From an uncultured Sphingomonas sp. (GTDB lineage Bacteria > Pseudomonadota > Alphaproteobacteria > Sphingomonadales > Sphingomonadaceae), in the NCBI GenBank assembly GCA_913776045.1, contig CAJYOI010000016.1, positions 19,365 to 83,364 of the forward strand: 64,000 bases of DNA. The letters are read 5' to 3'. Both the position numbers and the translations under genes were made by a program. How positions within the stretch are numbered: the stretch's first letter is position 1; every line of letters starts with the position of its first letter. Shown piece by piece: positions 29,527 to 37,709 of this stretch. The notes beneath the pieces are model-generated. The model was given only the letters and a program-made list of their open reading frames with translations, did not search any database and was not told the origin of the DNA.

Positions 29527-30924
29527 ATGGAAACGCTGCCCACCGCCAGCCTGACGCGTCGCGAATGGGCGATCGTTCTGGCGATCGCCGCCGGCGCGCT
29601 CGCTCTGCGGATCGCGATGGGCCAAGGCGCGCTGTGGCTCGACGAAGCATGGTCGGCGATGCATGCGCGCGACGCGGCCACGCCGATCGGCGTGTTCCTT
29701 GGCATCAACCACGACAACAACCACCATCTGAACAGCCTATGGATGCAGATGGTCGGTATCGACGCGCCGCCGGTGGTGCAGCGGGGTCTCGCCATCGTGA
29801 CTGGCACGGCGACGGTGATCGTCGCCGCGGTGCTTGGCCGGCGTGACAGCTGGCCGACCGCGCTGACCGCCGCGGCGATCTTCGCTGTGTCGCCGTTCTT
29901 CGCGCATTATGGCTCGGAAGCGCGCGGCTATGCGCCGATGATGCTCGCGCTGCTGATGGTCCTGCTGCGAACGCAGGCTTGGCTGGACGGCGCGCCGCGG
30001 CCGACCACGGGACTGGCGCTGTGGGGCCTGATCGGCATGCTGTCGCAGCTGACGATGGCCGTCGCTCTCGTCGCGGTCGCCGGATGGGCATTCCTCGAAT
30101 TGGTCCGCCGAGAATCGGTGCGGTCTGCCCTCTTCGAGACCACGCGAACCTTCGCGCCTGCAGCGATCGCCTGCGCGATGACACTGGGCGGCATCCTGTT
30201 GGCAGCCAAGATTAATTCCGGAGAGATGCGGTTCGGCGCCTATGTGCCCTACACCGGCCGCGACCAGATCCGCGCGCTGTTGTCGATCACCGGCTACACC
30301 ATCGCTGTTCCCAGAGGCGCCTTCTGGCCGGCCATCCTTTTGATGGTGATCTTGGCGTTCGCCACTGTCCGGCGGGGGCCGCGGATCGGTTTCTACTGGC
30401 TGGCTCTGATCGCCTTTCCGCTCGCCGTTGCGATCCTCCAGCCCGGCAATCCGGGCCACGCGCGCTATTATTCGCTGATGGCGGTCGCGATCGCGCTGAT
30501 GCTGAGCGACGTGACCGGCGCGCTGATCGCCGCGGGTGGCTGGCGGCGGCTGACGGCGCTGGCTGGATTGGTCGTCCTGATCGGCACCGGCCTGTTCGAA
30601 GATGCCCGCCTGATCCGGAACCAGCGCGGCGACCCGGGCCGCGCCATCACCGCAATGCAACGGGTCGCGCCGGACGGGACCAGCATCTTGGTCGACCGAC
30701 GCAGCGCCGTACCGGTGGTGGCGGCGGCAAGCCTGGTGAACCACTATCCCCTGCGGATCACGCGGCAGGACTGCTCAGGCGCACCTTTCCTGTTCATCGA
30801 TCGCTATGACGATGAAACCTTTCCCGACCGCGAGCGGCGGTGCGGACGAACTTATGTGCCTTATGCCACCTTACACGCCGTCGGCATGACCAATTTCCAC
30901 TGGCGGCTGTACCGCCTTCGCTGA
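29527..30924 (+). CDS. GT-C-type membrane glycosyltransferase (ArnT/GT39-like)
   Basis: A 465-residue polytopic protein with about ten hydrophobic helices. The first luminal loop has the acidic motif LWLDEAWS followed by the NHDNNHHLNSLW segment, which is typical of the GT-C/ArnT/PMT superfamily that transfers sugars from polyprenyl phosphates. The C-terminal soluble part is short (after about residue 380). Donor and acceptor cannot be read from the sequence. It is co-oriented with the moxR, CHAP and VWA genes, at spacings of 47 and 51 bases. Confidence 0.8.
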   Translation: METLPTASLTRREWAIVLAIAAGALALRIAMGQGALWLDEAWSAMHARDAATPIGVFLGINHDNNHHLNSLWMQMVGIDAPPVVQRGLAIVTGTATVIVAAVLGRRDSWPTALTAAAIFAVSPFFAHYGSEARGYAPMMLALLMVLLRTQAWLDGAPRPTTGLALWGLIGMLSQLTMAVALVAVAGWAFLELVRRESVRSALFETTRTFAPAAIACAMTLGGILLAAKINSGEMRFGAYVPYTGRDQIRALLSITGYTIAVPRGAFWPAILLMVILAFATVRRGPRIGFYWLALIAFPLAVAILQPGNPGHARYYSLMAVAIALMLSDVTGALIAAGGWRRLTALAGLVVLIGTGLFEDARLIRNQRGDPGRAITAMQRVAPDGTSILVDRRSAVPVVAAASLVNHYPLRITRQDCSGAPFLFIDRYDDETFPDRERRCGRTYVPYATLHAVGMTNFHWRLYRLR

Positions 30925-30975
30925 ACGGCGGCGCGAGGCTTGCGCTCGCACCGGCGCGTCGTCACAACGGCCGCC

Positions 30976-32154
30976 ATGTTCCTCGCCTTTCTGGACGAAC
31001 TCCGCGCCGCCGGCATCCCGGCGAGCCTGAAGGAGCATCTGCTGCTGCTCGAAGCGCTCGACCGAGACGTGATCGAACAGACGCCAGAGGCCTTCTACTA
31101 TCTCGCCCGAGCGACCTTTGTGAAGGACGAAGGGCTGCTCGACCGGTTCGACCAGGTGTTTGCCAAGGTCTTCCGCGGGCTCGCCACCAGCTATGTTGTA
31201 CAGGGTGCCGATATCCCCGAGGACTGGCTGAAGGCGGTCGCCGAGAAATTCCTGAGCCCCGAAGAGATGGCGAAGATCGAAGCGCTCGGATCGTGGGACG
31301 AGATCATGGAGACGCTGAAGAAGCGCCTTGAGGAGCAACAGGGGCGCCACCAGGGCGGCAACAAGTGGATCGGTACAGGCGGTACGTCGCCTTACGGCAA
31401 TTCGGGCTATAACCCCGAAGGCGTGCGGATCGGCGGCGAGAGCCGGAACAAGCGCGCGATCAAGGTCTGGGACCAGCGCGAGTTCAAGAACCTGGACAAC
31501 ACCCGCGAGCTCGGCACCCGGAACATCAAGGTAGCGCTGCGCCGCCTGCGCCGTTTCGCACGCGAGGGGGCCGCCGACGAACTCGATATCGACGGCACGA
31601 TCGAGGGGACGGCGAAGCAGGGCTGGCTCGACGTCCGTATGCGCCCCGAACGGCACAATGCGGTCAAGTTGCTCCTCTTCCTCGACGTCGGCGGGTCGAT
31701 GGATCCGTTCATCAAGCTCTGCGAAGAGCTGTTCTCCGCCGCGACGTCGGAATTCAAGAATCTGGAATTCTTCTACTTCCACAATTGCCTGTACGAAGGC
31801 GTTTGGAAGGACAATCGCCGCCGCTTCGCCGAGCGGACGGCGACCTGGGACGTGCTCCACAAGTACGGCCATGATTACAAGGTCGTGCTGGTCGGCGACG
31901 CGGCGATGAGCCCGTATGAGATCAGCCACCCCGGCGGCTCGGTCGAGCATATGAACGAGGAGGCGGGTGCCGTCTGGCTGAAACGGCTGACCAATACCTA
32001 TCCCGCGGCCGTATGGCTGAACCCCACGCCCGAGGAGCATTGGGGTTATTCCCAGTCGACGCGCATGATCCGCGAAATGCTGAACGACCGCATGTATCCG
32101 CTGACCCTGTCCGGCCTCGATCGGGCGATGCGCGAACTGGTGCGAAGAAACTAA
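30976..32154 (+). CDS. VWA-domain protein, CoxE-like partner of MoxR
   Basis: A 392-residue cytosolic protein of the CoxE/YehP-type VWA family. It has an N-terminal helical domain (MFLAFLDELRAAGIPASLKEH), a linker with NPEGVRIGGESRNKRAIKVWD, and a C-terminal VWA domain with the MIDAS-like LFLDVGGSMDPF, the Thr-type segment GHDYKVVLVGDAAMSPYEI and the terminal TLSGLDRAMREL. It is expected to work with the MoxR ATPase encoded upstream. I chose ATG 30976, not a longer in-frame start. It overlaps the convergent Hpt gene by four bases. Confidence 0.92.
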   Translation: MFLAFLDELRAAGIPASLKEHLLLLEALDRDVIEQTPEAFYYLARATFVKDEGLLDRFDQVFAKVFRGLATSYVVQGADIPEDWLKAVAEKFLSPEEMAKIEALGSWDEIMETLKKRLEEQQGRHQGGNKWIGTGGTSPYGNSGYNPEGVRIGGESRNKRAIKVWDQREFKNLDNTRELGTRNIKVALRRLRRFAREGAADELDIDGTIEGTAKQGWLDVRMRPERHNAVKLLLFLDVGGSMDPFIKLCEELFSAATSEFKNLEFFYFHNCLYEGVWKDNRRRFAERTATWDVLHKYGHDYKVVLVGDAAMSPYEISHPGGSVEHMNEEAGAVWLKRLTNTYPAAVWLNPTPEEHWGYSQSTRMIREMLNDRMYPLTLSGLDRAMRELVRRN

Positions 32155-32444
32155 AGCCGCTCGACCGCCCGGCGCAGCTTGCGCAGCGTTTCGGCATCGC
32201 CGGCCGGTGCGTTGGCCGCGTCGTTGGCCAGCGCCATCAGCCGCACCGCGCCGAAACTCGCCGCCAGTCCCTTCAGCCGCAGCGCCTGGTCGATCCATTG
32301 CGCGCTGCCGTCGGCCCGGGTCATGGCGGTCACCCCGGCCTTCGCACTATCCAGGAATACTTCGCGCAACTCCGCGATCAACGCGGGATCATCGCCTACC
32401 GCGGCGGCCAGCGTCGCATCGATTGCACCGGGATCATATGCCAT
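32151..32444 (-). CDS. Degenerate Hpt-domain protein without the phospho-acceptor histidine
   Basis: A 97-residue, all-helical protein with the Hpt pattern (LIAELREVFLDSAKAGV, then DQALRLKGLAASFGAVRLMALA). In active Hpt domains this reads H-x-L-K-G, but here it is L55-R-L-K-G, so the His is replaced by Leu. It cannot relay phosphate in the usual way and may instead be a docking or decoy protein. It overlaps the VWA stop and is divergent from the coiled-coil gene. I chose ATG 32444, since the 28 upstream residues are not protein-like. Confidence 0.8.
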   Translation of the reverse strand: MAYDPGAIDATLAAAVGDDPALIAELREVFLDSAKAGVTAMTRADGSAQWIDQALRLKGLAASFGAVRLMALANDAANAPAGDAETLRKLRRAVERL

Positions 32445-32530
32445 GCCCGCGAAACTACCGGCCACGTGTTTAAGGGAAGGTTGCCGCAGCCCCCTGTCAT
32501 ACGGCCGATTTCGTGATAGGTGTCCCATTT

Positions 32531-34819
32531 ATGAACGGGGGTTCGCGCATCATCGGTCTGCGTCCGGAGACGGACGAGGAACTGGCTCAGGATTTTCCGG
32601 CCTTGCCACCACATGATCCGGCGATGGCCGACGATCCCTATGCCGCGCTCGACGACGTCCCCGCCACGCGCTTCAACTGGGCGCTGCCTGTGCTGGGTGG
32701 GCTAGTTTCCGCCGGCTGGATCGGGGCGATGCTTTGGTTCGCGCGCGATGCCTTTCCCCTGCCGCCCGTCGCGTTCGTCCAGTTCGCCGCGGCACTGTGT
32801 GTGGTCCCGACCCTGGTCGCGGTCCTCTGCCTGCTCGCGCTGCGGACCAGCCGAGCAGAGGCGCATCGTTTCGGCGCAACCGCCCGCGCGATGCGCACCG
32901 AGGCGGCCAGCCTGGAACGCACCGTCGCAGCACTGGGAGAGCGCATCGCCGCAAACCGGGTATCCCTCGCCCAACAGGCGAAGATCCTCTCTCAGATCGG
33001 CGACGCCGCATCCGACCGGCTGCGGTCGCTGGGCGGCCAGATCACTGCCGAGGCGCAACTGCTCGAAAACCTGTGCGGCACGGTCACCCAGGCGTCGTCG
33101 AACGCCGAACGTGCCCTCGCCAACGTCTTCGATGCACTGCCAAAGGCGCACGCCGAATGGACCGGTATGGCGCAGTCGATCGATGCGGTCGGGCTTAACG
33201 CCTCGACGCATGCCGCGGCGCTCGACACGCAATTGTCGGCGCTGGCGGAGCGTGGCCGAACCGCCGAAGAAATCGCATCCGGCGCCGCTGCCCGCCTCGC
33301 CGCGCACGTCCAACGCACCGAAAGCGCGACCGAGAATGCCGCCCAGCGCCTCGACACCGCCGCCACGCAGATGGGTGATTCGGTCGACGCCGTGCTCGAC
33401 CGCGCGGCCGAGGCGATCGACGAAGCGCGCAAGGGTATCGCCGCGCAGGGCGAAGCGATGCTGGCGATGATCGCCGCCAGCCAGGCGGCGCTCGAAAAGA
33501 CCGGCCGCGATGGCGCCGATACATTGCAATCGCGCCTGACCGACGTCGAGGGCGTCGTCGTCCGCATCTCCGAGAAACTCGGAGCCGAGCGCGAACAGAG
33601 CGACGCGCTGTTCGAGACGTTGGTGCTGAACGTCGACGGTGCGACCGAACAGCTTGACCGGATGCACAGCGACGGGATGGCCAAGAGCCAGGCGCTCGCT
33701 GCCTCGATCAGCGCGCTGACCGCATCCACCGAGGCGATGAGCGAGACGATGCGCGTCGGCGACGCGACAGCGCGCACGCTGATCGGTACGACCGAGGAAC
33801 TGCTGACCGCTCTCGATGCGTCGTCACGCGAGCTGGACGAAACCCTGCCCGACGCCATCGCCCGCCTCGATCAGCGGATCGTCGAGACGCGGCGCCTGGT
33901 CGGGGCGGCCAAGCCCGAACTGCTCGCGCTGGTCACGGCGGCCGAAAGCACGCATGTCGCGGTCGAAGCGGTCAATGCACTGGTCACGACCGAGCGCGAG
34001 AAGCTGGCCGAGATCACCGCGACGCTGACCGAAGCGCTCGACATCGGCCAGGACAAGGCGCTGACGATGGACAGCGTCGTCGGCGACGCCATCGCCAAGA
34101 CCCGCCGCTTCGCCGAAGATGCCGCCCCGCAGCTCGTCGAGGCTCTTTCCCGTATCCGCGAAACCGCCGATCGTGCAGCCGACAGTGCGCGCGGAGTCCT
34201 GACCGGGGTCATTCCCGACGCGGCCAACGCGATCGAGGTCGCCAGCGCCGATGCCGTGCGCCAGGCCTTCGCCCGAGCCCTGCCTCAACCGCTCGCCGAA
34301 TTGCGCGACGCCTCGGAAGGGGCGGTGGAAGCAGCGACCCGCGCGTCGGAGCGCTTGTCGCAGCAGTTGATGACGATCGCCGAATCGACCGCGACGATCG
34401 AGGCCCGGATCGACGCCGAACGGGCCGAGCGCGAAGCGAGCAACCAGGACAATTTCGCACGGCGCGTGTCGCTGCTGATCGAGGCGCTGAATTCGTCGTC
34501 GATCGACATCACCAAGACCTTCTCGCATGAGGTAACGGACAGCGCGTGGTCGGCATATCTGAAGGGCGACCGCGGCGTGTTTACGCGGCGCGCCGTGCGC
34601 CTGCTCGACGCCGGCGAGGCGCGCGAGATCGCCCGCCTGCACCAGGAAGACCCGGAGTTCCGCGAGCACGTCAATCGCTACATCCACGATTTCGAAGCGA
34701 TGCTGCGTCAGATCCTGACCCAGCGCGACGGATCGCCGCTGGGCGTGACGTTGCTGTCTTCGGATATGGGCAAGCTGTACGTGGCGCTCGCGCAGGCGAT
34801 CGAGCGGTTGCGGGCCTGA
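32531..34819 (+). CDS. Two-TM, long coiled-coil membrane protein (polarity-factor-like architecture)
   Basis: A 762-residue protein. Residues 1-48 are acidic and probably disordered. Two membrane helices lie at about 51-71 and 80-104, followed by about 540 residues of Ala/Glu/Arg-rich helix with heptad-like spacing. A conserved-looking C-terminal domain of about 110 residues contains DSAWSAYLKGDRGVFTRRAVRLLD. The layout recalls Caulobacter TipN, but I see no specific sequence match. ATG 32531 is chosen; GTG 32513 is in frame. Its neighbours (degenerate Hpt, response regulator, CckA) are cell-cycle or signalling genes. Confidence 0.7.
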   Translation: MNGGSRIIGLRPETDEELAQDFPALPPHDPAMADDPYAALDDVPATRFNWALPVLGGLVSAGWIGAMLWFARDAFPLPPVAFVQFAAALCVVPTLVAVLCLLALRTSRAEAHRFGATARAMRTEAASLERTVAALGERIAANRVSLAQQAKILSQIGDAASDRLRSLGGQITAEAQLLENLCGTVTQASSNAERALANVFDALPKAHAEWTGMAQSIDAVGLNASTHAAALDTQLSALAERGRTAEEIASGAAARLAAHVQRTESATENAAQRLDTAATQMGDSVDAVLDRAAEAIDEARKGIAAQGEAMLAMIAASQAALEKTGRDGADTLQSRLTDVEGVVVRISEKLGAEREQSDALFETLVLNVDGATEQLDRMHSDGMAKSQALAASISALTASTEAMSETMRVGDATARTLIGTTEELLTALDASSRELDETLPDAIARLDQRIVETRRLVGAAKPELLALVTAAESTHVAVEAVNALVTTEREKLAEITATLTEALDIGQDKALTMDSVVGDAIAKTRRFAEDAAPQLVEALSRIRETADRAADSARGVLTGVIPDAANAIEVASADAVRQAFARALPQPLAELRDASEGAVEAATRASERLSQQLMTIAESTATIEARIDAERAEREASNQDNFARRVSLLIEALNSSSIDITKTFSHEVTDSAWSAYLKGDRGVFTRRAVRLLDAGEAREIARLHQEDPEFREHVNRYIHDFEAMLRQILTQRDGSPLGVTLLSSDMGKLYVALAQAIERLRA

Positions 34820-34828
34820 CTCGGCCGT

Positions 34829-34847
34829 GGCCCCCGCCCACGCGGGA
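34829..34847. repeat. Short CCCGC/GCGGG palindrome
   Basis: GCCCCCGCCCACGCGGGAGC forms a 5-base-pair stem between two convergent genes. A near-copy lies at 58351-58369, where the stem is six base pairs. It may act as a weak bidirectional terminator. It is part of a small dispersed motif family. Confidence 0.55.
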
Positions 34848-34858
34848 GCAGTCTCAGA

Positions 34859-35209
34859 TTACAGCGCGGCCAGCGCCTTTTCGATACCGTCCATGGTGAA
34901 CGGCTTGGCCAGCACCGGGCGGCCCCTGTGCGCTTCCGCGATCGCGCCGTCGCCACCGCCGGTCGCCAGCACGAACGGCACACCGGCCAAGGCGAGGGCA
35001 TCTGCCACCGGCCAGCTCTGTTCGCCACCGCGCAGGTTCACGTCCAGGATCGCCGCGTCGATACCGCCGGCCTGCACCAGCTCCAGGGCCGCAGGCACGC
35101 TTTCGGCGGTACCGGCGACCTCCTTGTCCAGCGCATCGAGGAAATCCTCGAGCATCATGGCAATCAGGGGCTCGTCTTCGACGATCAGGATACGCGAACG
35201 GTCTGACAT
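34859..35209 (-). CDS. Single-domain response regulator
   Basis: A 116-residue stand-alone receiver domain. The acidic pair is in ILIVEDEPLI, the phospho-acceptor Asp in AAILDVNLRGG, the switch position is Ala-Thr in FVLATGGG, and the conserved Lys is in LAKPFTMDG. There is no output domain, so it is probably a phosphate shuttle or decoy. It lies 39 bases downstream of cckA on the same strand and may share its transcript. I chose ATG 35209 (MSDRSRILIV); the longer reading lacks homology. Confidence 0.9.
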   Translation of the reverse strand: MSDRSRILIVEDEPLIAMMLEDFLDALDKEVAGTAESVPAALELVQAGGIDAAILDVNLRGGEQSWPVADALALAGVPFVLATGGGDGAIAEAHRGRPVLAKPFTMDGIEKALAAL

Positions 35210-35248
35210 TCCCCGCCCATATGCGAACATTTCCCGCAGGGCCAAGCG

Positions 35249-37636
35249 CTATTTGCTGGCCAGCGCGTCTCGAACTGCGTCACCAAGCTGTTGAACCGAA
35301 AAGGGCTTCGGTAGGAAGGCGACGTTGTCGAGGTCGATCGACTTGCGCAATTGCTCCTCGGCATAGCCCGACATGAACAGGATCGGCACGTGCGGGAACT
35401 GCGCCCGCACGCGACGGGCCATCGTCGGGCCATCCATCGACGGCATGACGACGTCGGACACCAGCAGGTCTGGCGCGGGCCCGTCGCCCAGCACTTCCAG
35501 CGCGGCTTCGCCATTCTCCGCCGTGCGCACCGTATAGCCCTGGCGGGTCAGCGCGCGCTCGGCGACGGCGCGGACCATGTCCTCGTCCTCGACCAGCAGG
35601 ATGGTACCCGATCCCCAGGTTTCCCCGGTCTTGGGCTTCGGCGTCACTTTCTGCGGCACCGCGCCGCTCGCTGCGGAATGGACCGGCAGGTAGATGGTGA
35701 AGGACGCGCCGCCATTCGGCACGTTTCCAGCAAAGATATAGCCGCCCGACTGTTTGACGATGCCGTAAACGGTGGAGAGGCCTAGACCCGTTCCCTTCCC
35801 CACTTCCTTGGTCGTGAAGAATGGCTCGAAGATCTTCGGCAGCACGTCGGCGGAGATGCCGGTGCCGGTGTCGCTGACCCTGAGTGCGGTGTAATCGCCG
35901 ACCGGCAGCACGTCATGGTCGAGCCGCCGCGTCTCGGCTGCGCTGACCGACAGCGTCTCGATCGTCAGCACGCCGCCGCCGTTGGGATGGCTGGCGAGCA
36001 TCGCATCACGCGCGTTAACCGCGAGGTTAACGACGACCTGTTCGAGCTGCCCCGGATCGGCGCGCACCGGCCCCAGGTTGCGACCATGCTGGACAACCAA
36101 TTCAAGCGTCTCGCCGAGCAGGCGCTTGAGCAGGTTCGACACTTCGGAAATGACGTCGGGCAGCTGCAGTACCTGCGGCCGCAGCGTCTGCTGGCGCGAG
36201 AAGGCGAGCAATTGGCGCGTCAGCCCCGCGGCGCGGTTCGAGTTGGTCTTGATCTGCTGGATGTCGTCGTAGTCGCTGTCGCCGGGCGTATGGCGCATCA
36301 GCATCAGGTCACAGTGGCCGATGATCGCGGTCAGGATGTTGTTGAAGTCATGCGCGACGCCGCCAGCCAGCTGGCCGACCGCCTGCATCTTTGTGGCCTG
36401 CGCGACCTGATGCTTCAGCCGGCCCTCTTCGCTGTTGTCCTTGATCGCCATCAGCACGGCGGCATCGCCCAGCCCCCGCGCGCCGGTCAGCGATACCTGG
36501 ACCGGATCGTCGGGCCGTTCGGCGAAGCGCACCGGCAATTGGGTCGCATAGCCCCCGCCCCCGCCGAAGCGGCGGATCGCATCGGCCAGCGCCCCCTTGT
36601 CCTCGCGCACGACGAGGTCGCCTGGATACAGCGGCGGCGCAGCGGTATCGACCGCCGCCGCGCGCTGGAACGCGTCATTCATGTGGACGAACCGCCCGTC
36701 GCGATCGACGAGCGCCAGCGGCACCGGCAGCAGCGCGATCAGGCTACGGACATGGCTGGCCGCGCTGGATCCGATCGCCGGCATCGGGATCGGCGTCTCT
36801 TCGTCGAGCAATGCGACCAGCATCGGCGCATCGTCGGTGTCGAGCAGCGGCAACTGCAGCACGCGCAGCGGATTGCCCGACAGCCCTTCGCGTTCGAACC
36901 GGACGAGCCCGGCGGCGTCGGTGATGAGGAAGCGGGCGAAATCGCGCCCCTCGATCGCGCCCTCGTCATGTCCCATCGCGCGCGTACGCAGCACGCGGTT
37001 GGCGATGCGGACGCGACCATCGGGCGACAGCAGCGCCGCCATGATGCCGGCCTCGCCCAATCGGTTGCCTTCGGGACCGGACAGAAGCTTGCCGGTCGTC
37101 GCGATGACGTCGGCGCTGTCGCGCGCGGCAAAGCGCCACAGCAGCATCGTGTCGCCGATCCGGCGGATCGTCACATCGACGCGGACGCCGCCGACCAGCA
37201 AGGTCGTGACCGCGTCGCCATCGCGCCACGCCGCGCGCCCGGCGCTGCCCAGCCGCTCGGTTTCGGCCGCGTCCACCGGAAGGTTCGGCGGCGTCGGATA
37301 GCCGCGAAACAGCTGGTCATATCGGTCGTTGGCGCAAGCGAGACGACCTGCACGGTCGGTCAGCGCGATCGCGTCTGTCGCAACGGACGCGATTGCATTG
37401 GCGACGGTCCAGTCGGGCTCCGCGGCCTCGGTCGACCTGGGCGGAAACAGCAGCCGTGCGGCGATCGCGCCCGCTCCGACGACCAACGACGCCGCGCCGA
37501 ATCCGGCGGCAACGACCGGCAGTCCCACCAGCCACAGGATCAGCAGCGCAGCTGAAAGGCCGCATACGCCGGCAATGGCGATGATCCGCCAATGGGACGG
37601 GACGGCGGGGACGGAGACATCGGCGATGGAGGCCAT
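35249..37636 (-). CDS. cckA: Cell-cycle hybrid histidine kinase CckA
   Basis: A 795-residue membrane kinase controlling CtrA through ChpT in alphaproteobacteria. Two N-terminal membrane helices lie at about residues 16-60. PAS-like sensory regions follow, then the phosphorylated His in the CckA-typical [21 protein letters not shown], the ATPase boxes ([30 protein letters not shown]), and a C-terminal receiver domain (Asp in [13 protein letters not shown], Lys in LPKPFS). All catalytic residues are present. It stands alone with a receiver gene behind it. Confidence 0.96.
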   Translation of the reverse strand: MASIADVSVPAVPSHWRIIAIAGVCGLSAALLILWLVGLPVVAAGFGAASLVVGAGAIAARLLFPPRSTEAAEPDWTVANAIASVATDAIALTDRAGRLACANDRYDQLFRGYPTPPNLPVDAAETERLGSAGRAAWRDGDAVTTLLVGGVRVDVTIRRIGDTMLLWRFAARDSADVIATTGKLLSGPEGNRLGEAGIMAALLSPDGRVRIANRVLRTRAMGHDEGAIEGRDFARFLITDAAGLVRFEREGLSGNPLRVLQLPLLDTDDAPMLVALLDEETPIPMPAIGSSAASHVRSLIALLPVPLALVDRDGRFVHMNDAFQRAAAVDTAAPPLYPGDLVVREDKGALADAIRRFGGGGGYATQLPVRFAERPDDPVQVSLTGARGLGDAAVLMAIKDNSEEGRLKHQVAQATKMQAVGQLAGGVAHDFNNILTAIIGHCDLMLMRHTPGDSDYDDIQQIKTNSNRAAGLTRQLLAFSRQQTLRPQVLQLPDVISEVSNLLKRLLGETLELVVQHGRNLGPVRADPGQLEQVVVNLAVNARDAMLASHPNGGGVLTIETLSVSAAETRRLDHDVLPVGDYTALRVSDTGTGISADVLPKIFEPFFTTKEVGKGTGLGLSTVYGIVKQSGGYIFAGNVPNGGASFTIYLPVHSAASGAVPQKVTPKPKTGETWGSGTILLVEDEDMVRAVAERALTRQGYTVRTAENGEAALEVLGDGPAPDLLVSDVVMPSMDGPTMARRVRAQFPHVPILFMSGYAEEQLRKSIDLDNVAFLPKPFSVQQLGDAVRDALASK

Positions 37637-37709
37637 CCATCACCCATGTCCGTCCCCCGCCCCGAGCGTCAAGGGCCGCGCGTGTCGCCCGGCCCCCGAC
37701 AGCGTCGCA

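Noticed and set aside
26323-32154. Recently acquired genomic island
   Set aside because: GC content and codon use look like the neighbours, there is no integrase, tRNA or direct repeat at the edges, and the flanks are core genes.
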